From Isochrysis galbana (Eukaryota > Haptophyta > Isochrysidales > Isochrysidaceae): 64,000 bases of DNA. Below are positions 1-10,214 of this stretch, piece by piece (position 1 is the stretch's first letter; every line of letters begins with the position of its first letter). Position numbers and translations under genes: made by a program. The DNA lies in assembly GCA_018136815.1 (NCBI GenBank), contig CM030935.1:4822999-4886998 (forward strand), read 5' to 3'. The notes beneath the pieces are model-generated. The model did not search any database, was not told the origin of the DNA, and was given only the letters and a program-made list of their open reading frames with translations.

Positions 1-647
1 TTAATGTCCTTTTTTTCCTCAGCTAGCTGAGCTAGCTGAATGAAAAAGGGGGTATCTTCGGGTTCTTCTTCCTCCTCTGGTGGAGGGGAGGCGAATGAGG
101 TGTTGTTGTTGGGAGTCGGCATCGGGTCCGACTGTGGGTCGGCTCGCTTGCGCGACTGTTGTTGTGGCTGTTGTGCTGGTGGCTGCTGAGCTTGCTTGTG
201 TGGCTCTTTCCCCTTGTGTCCATGCGCGGCTTGAGCATACGATTTGGGTGTGGGGTTTGGTTGTTGGTTGGAGGGAGCAAAAGCTCCTAGGATTGATTGT
301 TGTGTCATGTGCCCGCCCCCGAGGGGTGCACAGATGGTAGGAGTTACCACCATGGGGGTGGCAGCAGAGCTGCCACCTCCCACGGGGAGTCCTTGAGTGG
401 GTGGCTGCACGGCGGCGCTGGCTTTCTGAGCCTGGTTCTGGCTGTGCTGGTCTGCAGGGAACAGGACCTTGCCTGTTCCCTGCTTCTGTGGCTGCCTGGG
501 AGGCGAGGATGGCGGGGCCATCTCGACGTCGTTGTCTGGCGGTGCTGAGGCCTGCGAGCGCTTTGGCTCCGGCGGCTTGGGGCGGCCCCGTTGGGGCGTC
601 GTGGCGGCGGGGGGCTGGGAGAGGGGAGCGGGCGGCGCGCGCTCCAT
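1..647 (-). CDS. LINE-like ORF1, 5' part (runs off window)
   Basis: An open frame begins at an ATG at 647-645 on the minus strand and reaches the window edge without a stop (about 215 codons). The product starts MERAPP and is rich in Pro, Gln and Ala, with basic patches (PKPPEPKRSQ), a run reading KSYAQAAHG, and an acidic Glu/Pro stretch near the edge. Low-complexity N-termini with a SYA-type motif are common in ORF1/gag-like proteins of L1-clade LINEs. The start lies 8 nt beyond the stop of a reverse-transcriptase remnant on the same strand, so it reads as the 5' end of a second LINE placed directly behind the first. No zinc knuckle or RRM is visible in the part seen. The assignment is inferred from context and composition. 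Confidence 0.45.
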   Translation of the reverse strand, partial: MERAPPAPLSQPPAATTPQRGRPKPPEPKRSQASAPPDNDVEMAPPSSPPRQPQKQGTGKVLFPADQHSQNQAQKASAAVQPPTQGLPVGGGSSAATPMVVTPTICAPLGGGHMTQQSILGAFAPSNQQPNPTPKSYAQAAHGHKGKEPHKQAQQPPAQQPQQQSRKRADPQSDPMPTPNNNTSFASPPPEEEEEPEDTPFFIQLAQLAEEKKDI

Positions 648-651
648 CGCT

Positions 652-671
652 AAAACTATAACAATAGTTTT
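652..671. repeat. 8-bp hairpin just upstream of MERAPP start
   Basis: AAAACTAT and ATAGTTTT are perfect inverted copies with a 4-nt loop. The hairpin lies 4 nt upstream of the ATG at 647 (minus) and contains the stop codon of the LINE RT remnant. A different 8-bp hairpin precedes the matching start at 14694. Confidence 0.6.
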
Positions 672-1177
672 GAAAAGGGGGGGGGGGGGCCTATCGATAT
701 ATAATTGCCTCTATGACGTATCCAACGTTCTCCGTGGGGTAGGTATGCCGCGCATTCTTCCGCGGTGTACACGTCCCCCGTGTCCGAGTTAATGGTGTTG
801 TGAACAACAACCGTTTGTAGAGATTCCCACTTGGATCTATGTGAGTGATGTAAAGCAGGTGCTTTATGAAAACAATTATGCCAAATCGGGGAGCCCTGGG
901 TCCCTTCCCGCGTGTTAGTTTCCCTGCGTAGCCTAATCCGTCTAAAATTTTCGAGTGCTTGCTTCCAGAAGGCTGGGAGCGTGTTTTTACCGCAGATGTT
1001 GGCTAAGAGGCTTTTTGAGTCGACCTTCGAGAAGACCGCGGCTCTCCCCAATGGGGTGCGGCTGAACCATTGATCTAGGACCGCCTTCCAATCCGCCGTG
1101 GACGGGTTTAGGTAACGGATGATCCAAATCGCTTGAAGCGCTCGCGTGCGCTCGGCGCCGTCAATCGATTGTGCCAA
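656..1177 (-). pseudogene. LINE reverse transcriptase, C-terminal remnant
   Basis: The translation begins around WIIRYLNPSTADWKAVLDQW and continues with NTLPAFWKQALENFRRIR. This matches the pattern after the RT thumb of L1-clade non-LTR retrotransposons (W-I-R-L-x-P-x-x-x-x-W, then P-x-F-W-x-x-x-L). The first codon of the open stretch is TTG and the frame continues open a little further upstream, so this is the tail of a larger protein whose catalytic RT and endonuclease parts are missing. It ends at a TAG at 658-656, in a C/G-rich stretch. 5'-truncated copies like this are typical of LINE insertion. Function is lost. Confidence 0.6.
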
Positions 1178-1530
1178 TCGACAGACAAGTCTATGTCTAT
1201 GTCCCTCTGAAGAGGCTCTTCAAGGTGGGCCTTGCGAAACTCGCATTGGGTAGCTCACGCACTCTACACCTCCACTTCTAACTTTGGACAAACCACCCAA
1301 ACCGGTACAAAAGCTACACGCATGCCTGCTTATTGTCCGATAATGACAAAGAAGGATATTCCTTAAGCAGTGGGGGCGTTTGGTTTGCGTGTTCTACTTT
1401 TGGGTTGAGTGAGGGGCGGGGGGGGGCGCGGTGGAGCAGACTATTAGGCGTCAAAATGCGCACTTTCCCCCGACACACATAGGGCCAAATGCCAAATGAA
1501 CTCTTATTGCCTTTGTTGACGCATGGCTTT

Positions 1531-1692
1531 TCCACATAGTTGGTAATTCAACGCTTTTGCTCATCCACATGTTGGATGTGCTGGGTGGTGGTGTTGGGTG
1601 GTGATTGGACGCTGTTCCACATGTTGGGTGGTGGTGGTGGTGATTGAACCCTTTTCCACATGTTGGGTGGTGGTGATTTAACGCATCTCGCC
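1531..1692. repeat. Degenerate tandem repeat (CCACATGTTGGGTGGTGGTG)
   Basis: Four imperfect copies begin TCCACAT(A/G)(G/T)TTGG at 1531, 1564, 1615 and 1654, each followed by GGTGGTG runs and a short unique spacer. Spacing is 33-51 bp. No gene crosses it. Short His/Pro-rich frames on the minus strand come from the repeat itself. Confidence 0.6.
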
Positions 1693-2593
1693 TGGGGAAG
1701 GCGCCGGGGGAGTTGGAGTTGGGGGTGTAGGAAGCTTCGCCGCGTGAAAGTAGTGGGTCCATGAATGACCGCGTGTGCGGTAAGAATATTGTAAAAGACC
1801 TTTTTATCAGGTGGATCAGACCTTACGGGCCGCCCTCGGCGGCGGGGCCTGTGGAGAGGAGAGGAGAGTCGGCGCGCTTCATGCCGCAACCAACTATAAA
1901 GGTAGTGGTGGGTGACTCAAAATGAATCGCCCTGGTATTGGCAGCAGGGGTGTGACCTAGTAGAAAGAAGTGCTATCCCGAGAAGAAAGGAGAGGGGGGG
2001 GGGGTGCTACCGTGGAAGCGCACGGCAGGCGGCCAGCCGGATGGCGGACCTAAGCAATGAGGATTTTATGTCCGGCGGCGACAACGAGCTGGACACAAGG
2101 CGGCAACGGCTAGCGTTCAACGGCAACCGGCCGCCACTCGGAGGCGGCGTGATAAGAGAGACTCTCCTAGGAGGCGACGTCTCTTCTACGTGCAACAAAA
2201 GCATAAGCGCAGCGGCCGATCTAAAAATTCATATGCCGGTCCGAGGTGCCACCATGGCAGCTAGTCGTATCGCACACCTGAGCAAGAGGCCACCTTGAGG
2301 CGTCATGATGACGCATCATCATGAAGGGTGAGTGAGTTGAGGGGACGTGATCGGTGCTAGCAGCACATGCAGCTCTACCGCGCCGTGGAGAGCGCGTTTC
2401 GGGCGTTTGCACACCTCGATGAGAGCGAATGGTACGCCACAAATTGACGGCGATCGGATCCCCGCACAACAGCGGGCGCTAGCTGAGTCAGCTCAGAAGC
2501 GTAGCAAAGTAGCACGCATATGGGCGAGGCAGCATTATTAGCGGCATCAACCTAGCAAGGTGGCCTCCAATCACAAGAGTGTCGCTTGTGAGG
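1693..2593. other. No recognisable gene
   Basis: A plus-strand frame at 1912-2298 (128 codons) has no recognisable motif, no partner exon and skewed composition (G-runs, CCGGC runs). I do not call it a gene. The rest holds short G tracts only. Confidence 0.4.
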
Positions 2594-5500
2594 TCACCGA
2601 TTGTTGGGGCAGTTCCGCTTGGTGTGGCCCTCTTGGCTGCACACGCTGCACTTGCGCTTGGTGCTTGTGGCTGACCCGCCGGTTCCGCACCCCCCCTTCC
2701 CTGAGGTTGCTGAACCCCCTCTTCCTCCTGCCCTTTCGCCGCGTTGAGCAGACGATCCATGGCCACCAGCGCCGCCCTTGCTGACCCCTCCGCCCTTGCC
2801 GTTGCCGCCGCGGCCACCATACGCGCTTGCCCCGAATGCCGAGCCACGCCCCTTGAAACCCGCACTGTCGAGCCCCGCATGGCAATCGCGCGCCCAATGG
2901 CCGGGCTGTCCGCACTTGTAGCAGGCGCCCGCGGCTGCCATGGGCGCGCCACCGCCGCCGCCTCCCCCCCAGGAAGCGCACCCTCCCCCATTGACCCCAC
3001 TCCCGCCGCGCCCTCCGCCACCGCCACGACCGCCGCCTCGTCCACCTCGTCGCTCGACCATGCGCAGGCCGTTGAAGGCTGCCAAAGCTTCCGTAGTCTC
3101 GAGATCCTCGAGATCGACGGCCGCGCCAGGGCCTCCACAGCGCCCGCCCTGCAGTTGACTCAAACCTGGACCGCTGCCTGGCCGGCCAGGGCCGCTCCCG
3201 CCACCCCCATCCCCGCCGCCTCCACCTATCCTCGCGCTCGAGTCAGACAGCCTCGAGCAGAGGAGCTCAACTTGTCTCAGTGCCTCGGCCGACTCGTTGC
3301 AACTCTGCAGCACCTCCTTCAGGTAGGCGTGCGAGCAGAAGCAGCATTCGTCGTATGATTGGAAGAAGAGGTGTGCAGGGATGCCGCCACGCTTGAAGCC
3401 GAAGTTGAGCAGTGGCTGAGCACAAGCGTCGCACATCGCAGCGTCGAGCCGCGTCAGTGATGTGCCGCCGGGCAGGTACAACCGAAGGCACGCGCCTGAG
3501 GAGCACTCAAGGACAGCCGACTCCTTTCTCCTCGAGAACTGCACTTCGCCCCGCCGGCACTTAGGGCACGGGCGTACCGGCAGCGCACCGCTCGCCAAGA
3601 CGCAATTCGCGGTGCAGCTGAAACAACGCAACTCTCCGCCGCCCGCCCTGCCACCCGTGGCAGAGGCCGGCGCCCTCTTAAAACACGAGGGGCAGACGGT
3701 GTGCTTCTTTCCCGACTGACGGTTGGTGAGCTCGACCACCTGAAAGTTGCACAGCGGGCAGCGGTGCGCGTGCGACGAGAGGGCGCCCGTCGGAGGCAGC
3801 GTGTGGTGCTCTCTGCACGTGGCGCAGTGGAGCGCGCGGAGCTCGGCGTCGCCTGCGCGCTTTACGCGCAGCTGCATCGGGCCGCCGCAGGTGCCACACT
3901 GTGGGCTGGACCCGTCATCCATCTGCTGGGCGGGCCAGTGCGAGGCGTCCGTCCGCCCAAATTCCCTCGCCGCTGCGGCGCGCAGATGGTGTAGGTTGGA
4001 GGCAGCCTTGAGATAGAGAGCGCGCATCGTCCGCACCGTCTTATCGACGGCGTTTTGGCGTGTCATGGCGCCGTTCACGATGGCTCCCATGTCGCGCTCC
4101 ATCTCGGCACGGAGCGATGGAACACCCAGGTCAAAGCCGAGTGGCAAATATCCGTCGAGCAATGCACGTGCGAGGGGCATCGGCAAGAAATAGTGGCCTC
4201 GCGGGCACTTTTCCGCGTAGCCGCGGTCCAGGATCTTCTTGATATGCTCCGCGATCGTCGCGTCGGTACCGATTCCCTGCTCGTCCATCAGCGAAATGAG
4301 CTCCGGCTCCGTGAGGGGCTCGGGCGGGCTTGTGCGCCCTTCTCGCATGTGCAGGGCGGTCGGCTCAAATTGCTCGCCCTCGTAGTAGGCGGGGATCTTG
4401 CGGCCGGTCCACTTCTCATAGGTGTAGACCTCAAGGTAATTATACTCGCGGATCATCAGCCCGTTGGCGGTGAAGATCTCGCCGGCGATGTCGAGCTTGA
4501 CGGTGGTTTCGTGGCCGATTGCATCGCGAGAGCAGCATGCGAGGAACCGGCGCGTGACGTACTCGTATAGGCGCGCCTGCCACGTGGCGGCGAGGCGCAA
4601 GGGTGAGGCGCGGCGCATCGCGTGCGTGGACTATGGCGAGGGGCGGTCGGGCGGAGAGCTGCCGTGCGCGCCAGGCGACCGGGGCGAGCGCGTGCGTACA
4701 CCTCGTCTCCGACGAGCCCGTCGCCCGCCTTGACAGGGTGGATGGGCGGGTGCGCCTGGTCGTCATGGCCCCCGTCGCGCGGCCACTCGAAGCCGCCGTT
4801 CTGGAGCGAGCGCGCAAAGGCACCCCATTGGGGGCTGCCCGTCTGGGCGTCAATCAGCGTGGCGAGGTCGAAGCCCTCTTTGAACTTGTCCGTCTCCGTG
4901 CGTGGGTATGAAAGGTAACCCTGCTGGTATAGCTTCTCGGCGATCTCCATAGCCTTGTCGGAGGGCATGCGAAGCCTTCTCGAAGCCTCTTTTTGGAGCT
5001 CGACCGTGCACAGCGGCGTGGGCCGCCACCGACGCTTCTCATGTCCATTGATCGACACCACCGTGGCGACCCGCCGCTCGACGCAAATCTCATATAGCAG
5101 CTGGACGCAGTCGCGGTCAAAGAGGCGGTGCCGCTGCCAATTGAATGTCGCACTCGTCTCTTCCGCCGGCACCACCTCGCCATCTGGTGAAAAAGCCGTG
5201 TTCTTCTTGTGCTCAAGCTCTAAGTACCAGAACGACTCCTGCGAGGGCGCCATGCCTAGTGAGCGATGCGCGCGAGTGGTAGCAACAGTTGCGGCACGCG
5301 CCTGGGAGGGGAGCAACGTTGGCGCTCGCCTGAAGGAAGGCCTCGATCCGTTTGGCGCGTTGCACCACGAACCACATCGTGGGAAACTGGCAGGGACCGT
5401 AGCTCATGATGCCATCGAGGCCCTCGTACTCGTTTTGGAGTGTGAGCGTCTGCAGCCGCGTGAAGGCTGCGCCAAGGCGGAGGTCGAGTTCGCACCGAGC

Positions 5501-6832
5501 ACGCACGGCGTCCGCCTAGTGGAGTAGTAGGGGGCGCGGGGCGCGGCGTCGCACGGAGAGGATGGCGCAGAGAGAGGCACGTGCGTGGACCGGCCCAAAT
5601 GTTCAGAGCAAATCTGTGTGGTGGGCGCGCGGGCGCACAAGCAAGCGGCCCGAGCAGTGAGCCCATCAGGCAGTCAGCAGCCACTCACTTGTCGCCGGTC
5701 GGGCGCGTGCAGGTTGTTCACAGCATGAAATATGTCGCGAGGGATGAGCGCCGAGAAGCGAGCCCGCTTGACCTGCAAAAGACCGCCAATGAGCATCAGC
5801 CCCAGCGAGTAGCCTAGCGTAGGGGACGGCGAAAAGGCCATAGATGGAGGCCCTTGCCAAAGGGGTGCTTCGCCTAATGAGCAGGTGCACCTGCATCCTA
5901 GGGTTGACCGCGAGGCAGACGTCCATCACCTCGAAGCCGATCGCCTCGCCTGAGACGCCACGAGCAGACCAAGGAGGCGGACGAGTCTGGATGGGAAGGT
6001 GGCTGGCACTGCCATCACACGCAAAGCTCCGGCGACCGTCGTCGTGGCAAGTCAGCAACGTACCGACCGCGCCTCTACCATGTAAGGATACATTCACGTG
6101 ACACACCCCTCATCCACTAGCTTGCGTTGCTGGCTCACCCTCACGATCGCAATCGAGCCACAGGTGCAGCTCATGCCGGCCGCGCGCCGCCTCCTCAAGA
6201 TTTTGCTTGATGTCCAGCTTGTCCTTGGGCACCTGTTGGGCGCGCGCATGAGTGCAAGCTTCCTCGGCAGGCGTGGAGATAGTCGGCAAAGCTCTCATTC
6301 GGAGAGCTGCGCACACCAGCGCTCGGATAGGTGCTGTGAACAACTCAGCAGGGTCGCAGCGGTTCCACTTGCGGTGCGCCTCGTCCGCAAATTCATGCTC
6401 CATTAGATGGCCGAGAACCTGCGAGAGGGAGAGAGGGAAAGAGTTGAGTCAGGGCGAGGCAGTGTTGAGCGGCACCGCTCATGACAAGACCACGTACGAG
6501 CGCACATTCAGCGCAAGGCGAGGGAAAGCAGGAGCCCGCCTGCAGTGACAATGCCCTGAGCCCTGACCCTTTTTGTCCACATCCGCCGCAGGCTGGACAA
6601 GCTGTTGCGCCTCTCCCTCCCTCCATGTATCCCTCCCTCCATCGCCATCTCTCACCGACGTGATGGTCATCTGGCACGGCCTACCGCTGAGCTGCAGCGA
6701 GAACTCGAAGAGGCGATTAAAGCGCGCGGCGCCCTGGGAGGTGCGGTAATTGCGCCCGGAGAGTATCTCGGCCAGCTCCTTCGCCACAGATGGCTTCTCA
6801 GCCACGGCGAGCACGCGTAAAGGCATTCCCAT
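2594..6832 (-). CDS. TOP3A: DNA topoisomerase 3 (type IA), 8 exons
   Basis: Type IA topoisomerase; with RecQ-family helicases it decatenates DNA and dissolves recombination intermediates in the nucleus. Exons (minus): 6832-6656, 6418-6317, 6232-6139, 5949-5891, 5772-5689, 5515-5330, 5238-4702, 4576-2594. All phases agree and give 1073 residues; human TOP3A has 1001. The N-terminal TOPRIM fold starts [18 protein letters not shown]. The metal-binding acidic residues are in [14 protein letters not shown] (D120, D122, E124), with the intron cutting between E and G. The active-site tyrosine is Y345 in [25 protein letters not shown] and the C-terminal gate follow. The tail has several CxxC zinc ribbons, a Gly-rich linker and two CCHC knuckles ([14 protein letters not shown] and [14 protein letters not shown]). 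Introns are GT-AG except after FLQ (5330), where the donor reads CAG/GCGAGC, probably a GC-AG intron; a GT donor 12 nt downstream is the alternative. An ATG 6 nt inside the first is also possible. The paralogue (alpha or beta) is inferred from the zinc-knuckle tail. Confidence 0.93.
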
Positions 6833-6837
6833 TAAGA

Positions 6838-7040
6838 ATGGGAGAGAGGGAGGGAGAAAGAGAGACCAATAAATGGGGAGGGAGAGAGCAGAGAAGGGAG
6901 GGAGACAAAGGGAGAGGGAGAGAAAGGAGGGCTGGGGTGATGGAAGAGTGTGTTGGGGGTAGTGGCGAGCCTGTAGAGGAAGGTCACTGTATAGAGGGAG
7001 AAGGAGAAAGAGCGCGCGAGAGAGCGTTAACTCCAATTTA
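6838..7040. repeat. GA-rich leader upstream of TOP3
   Basis: An imperfect GA/GGGA tract (CT-rich on the TOP3 sense strand) directly upstream of the TOP3 start, probably 5' UTR or core promoter. Pyrimidine-rich leaders also precede other genes in this window (for example 24056 and 58656). Confidence 0.45.
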
Positions 7041-7188
7041 ATCTCAATCTCGATGCGGGAGAGTCTCCTCAAGGCCATGCGGTAAAGGAGTAAAGGGAGC
7101 AACCGCACGGCTGGAGGCGATCGCGGAGGACACAGGGCGAGAGGGTGGGTGGGGGCGTGGGGGCTGGGGTTGGCCGCCGCCCTCCCAC

Positions 7189-7372
7189 CCTACATGTGAA
7201 ACACAGCCAAACTTAGAAATAAAACAGCAAAAACAGTATGTTTTTTGCCGTCGAAAAAAAACAGTGTAAAAAACAGATGTGCGGGGTAGGGGGGCCGCCC
7301 GAAATAAAACAGCGAAAAACATATGTTTTGGGCCTCCGAAAAAAAACACTGTTCCTGTGTTTCACATGTAGG
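7189..7372. mobile_element. 184-bp MITE with 8-bp target duplication
   Basis: The ends are perfect inverted repeats: CCTACATGTGAAACACAG at 7189-7206 and its reverse complement at 7355-7372. CCTCCCAC lies immediately outside on both sides (7181-7188 and 7373-7380), an 8-bp target duplication of hAT/P type. Inside are two direct copies of a unit of about 53 bp, starting GAAATAAAACAGC at about 7218 and 7300. There is no coding capacity, so it must be moved in trans. Confidence 0.85.
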
Positions 7373-7380
7373 CCTCCCAC

Positions 7381-8780
7381 CCGATCGCAACGTCGGCGTG
7401 TCGGCGTCAGTAGTCAGTAGCTAAGAATCTTGGGATCGGTATCGGTATCGGGAACGGGAACCGGGAACGGAAGTTCGAAGTTCGAACTTCGTACTTCGAA
7501 GAAGCCTTGCCCCTACCCTTACAGTCTTACAATATTACAATATTACAGTCTACAGTCTATTATGTATTGTTTACTTACTTACTCAAATAAGTTTATATTT
7601 GGCACGATGGAGGATGGAAGGCGGCCCCGCTCTCCCCTCTCTCCCCTCTCTCTCCCCTCTCCCCTCTCCCCACTCCCTTGCCCTTTGCCCCTTGCCCCAT
7701 CCGCGCAAGCGACTCCCCTGTAGCCCGGTCACTCACTGTGGGGGTGCGGAGAGCACCAGCTACAATGGACAATGGATGAATGAAGGGCAAAATAAGCTCC
7801 CTATAGGTTCCGGTAGGATGGATCAGCAAAAAAAATTGGGGGTTCTCCGGCGAAATTTTCGAAAAATACCGAATTTCAGGCCTTCGAAGACGGTGCGCGA
7901 AATACAGTCGGGCCCCCCTCCGGTATATTTTTAGTGAGGCCCTTCATGCGAGGCACAAGCATGGAATGACGAGGAGACCTTGGACGCCAACTCACTGGGT
8001 CTACAAGGCGTGGTTCTATGCACACTGGACCATAAGTCAAGCTCATAATTTTTCACTTAAATGTGTACGAACGTATCACAAAGCTCAAGACGTTTACGTT
8101 GACCACTAGTCACCAAGGGCTAGAGCGGCTAATTTGGCACCACGACCGGGCGGACGGCATGGTCTTTTTTTTCATCCGTTTCAACTAGTGACAGCAAACG
8201 ACGTCAAATCAAGATATGCTGCCCTAGTGGCCGAGCGAATTGCCCTTTCCAGCCTCGCACATCTTGTCGAATATCGGCATTGGCGCGAAAACCGCCCGAA
8301 CGTTAACGTACCGAGATGCGCTCGAGTGCCGAACTTTCGAACGCTACAGGGAGCGCTGCCGGCGCTTTCTCGGTCTCCCACTGGGATAGAATGCCGCACC
8401 AGGCACCATATCCAAATATGCCGCCCTAGCAGCCACGCCAATCGCCGCCGCCGCCCGCGCGCATCGCGAAATCGACGGCAGCGAGGTCTGCCCTCGTTGT
8501 GCATGTCTGCGCGTTGCTAAGTTGCCCTGGTGCCGACGCCTGGTCGTCCGTCCAGGTGTGGTTAGTTTTCGCCCCGTTTGGTTTAGTTTGTGTGGCTCTG
8601 TTGTCGTAGACTTTTTGAGTCCATTCGCTGTAGTCTTCCGTGTCTACCTCGGACCTAAGAAGCTCTCATTCTCACGCTCCCTCTCTCCCACTAGCTCGCT
8701 AGCTAGCCTCGTCTCTACTCTCCGACGCCACGCGTCGCGATCCTCCAACCTTCAGTCTACCTCATCGCTCGTGGCGCCCA
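7381..8780. other. Intergenic, no recognisable gene
   Basis: Contains a short self-complementary stretch (GAAGTTCGAAGTTCGAACTTC, about 7470-7500), a CT tract (7628-7680) and a copy of the dispersed motif TAGCCCGGTCACTCACT (7721-7737). It also has two related stretches, GATATGCTGCCCTAG (8213) and AAATATGCCGCCCTAG (8414), that look like an old internal duplication. No conserved coding signal. Confidence 0.4.
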
Positions 8781-9137
8781 ATGGCAGACACTCTCAGACC
8801 CGACTCTTACTACGATCTGTCAGACATCTTCCCGCAAGCAACAATCAACGACCCTTTCACGACCGCGTCAGCTGCCGGCTCGATCGAACGTCCCTCTGCC
8901 TATGAGCCTGTAGTCATCGCGTGTTCGACACTCTGGTGTCTTTATGCTTTATGGACCGAAGAAAGTTATTACCGTCTCCTTGTGATGGTAGCGGGTGTCG
9001 GCGTCCAAGATCAAGGATTTTATTTGTTTCTCATTGTTTCTCATTGTCACTATCAGCTAGCAGCTGTCAGTGTAGTGCGAGGGTTGTGTGTTGTGTGTTG
9101 TGTGCTTCTTGTTCTTGCGAGTGGCTTTATTTATTAG
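8781..9137 (+). CDS. Hypothetical ORF, retroelement-leader-like
   Basis: 118 codons from ATG. The first 45 residues (MADTLRPDSYYDLSDIF and on) look protein-like, while the rest is hydrophobic and TGT-repeat-derived. It is preceded by a 250-bp pyrimidine-rich leader resembling that before the ORF at 21763. It might be the start of a gag-like frame in a decayed element. No family recognised and no second exon found. Confidence 0.2.
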   Translation: MADTLRPDSYYDLSDIFPQATINDPFTTASAAGSIERPSAYEPVVIACSTLWCLYALWTEESYYRLLVMVAGVGVQDQGFYLFLIVSHCHYQLAAVSVVRGLCVVCCVLLVLASGFIY

Positions 9138-9415
9138 AATTTATGATTTATGATGCTACTGTTGTGAGCTTGTGAGCTGAGGATCAGTTTTGGTTTCGAC
9201 CGTAAGCTGATATGAGTACGTGAGTACTGATGTTCGTAGCAGCTCGGTCGGTGCCCACCGGGACCATACCCATAATACCCATACGCCCATCCATACTGTA
9301 CACCTGCTGGGTTGCGCCGCACCACGTTTTGTTTTTGCGGAGGACATTCGCTCCCCCCCCTGCCGGTATAGCCGCCGCCGCCCGCTGTCGCGCCCGCTCG
9401 CCTCCTTGGACCCGA

Positions 9416-9417
<2 letters not shown>

Positions 9418-9455
<38 letters not shown>

Positions 9456-10170
9456 TCTCTTCTTCTCTCTCTCTCTCTCCTCGTTCTCTTCTCTCTCTCT
9501 CCTCTTTCTCTTCTCTTTCTCTCTTCTTGTCTTCTCTCCCCCTTTGTCTCTCTCTCGTCTCGCTTCTCTTCTCTTCACTGTCGCCCACCCTGCCTCCCTC
9601 CTCTCTCTCTCTCTCTACTCTCTCTCTTTCTCTCTCTCTCTCCTCTTCTCTCCTATCTCCTCCTCTCTTCACCCTCCCTCCCCGCCCGCCCCTCTTGCTC
9701 TCTCTCCTCACCCTTCCCTCCCCACCCTTTCCCCTCCCCACCGCTGCGGCCCCCTCCCTCCCCCCCTCACCCTTCCTACCCCCCTCTCCTTCTCCCCCTC
9801 ACTCTCACTCTGCCTTCTCACACTCTCCTCTCTCTCTCTCTCTCTCTCTTCTTCGTCTCCTCCTCCTCCTCCTCCTCCTCCTCCTCCTTCTCCTCCTCTC
9901 CTCTCTCACCTTTTCTCCTTCTCTCTCTTGTCTCTTTCTCATCTTTCTCATCTCACTCTCCTCTCTTTCCTCTCGCGCTCTCTCTCCTCTTTCTCCTCTC
10001 TCTCTCCTCTCTCTGCTCCTCGTCGATCCGCTGCTTCTCTCCCGACCGCTCGCTGCGGTCGGTTGGCTCTAGCGCTCCCTCTCTTCCTCTCTCGCTCGCT
10101 GCCCTCTTTCCTCCCCTTCTCCCCCCCTCCCTCCTTCCTCGCTTCCTCCCTCCCTACCTGTGCTCGCTGT
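9418..10170. repeat. CT-rich tract (750 bp)
   Basis: Polypyrimidine on the plus strand: (CT)n, (TCC)n at 9850-9895 and mixed CTCTTC. Long Ser/Leu/Pro or Arg/Glu frames here are artefacts. It lies just 5' of the glycosyltransferase-sulfotransferase gene. Confidence 0.9.
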
Positions 10171-10214
10171 GGACGCGCGATCGTGTGTGATCATCTGTTG
10201 GGCGGTCACGCTCG

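Noticed and set aside
1912-2298. 128-codon plus-strand ORF
   Set aside because: No motif, odd composition, no repeat of the pattern elsewhere; not supported as a gene.
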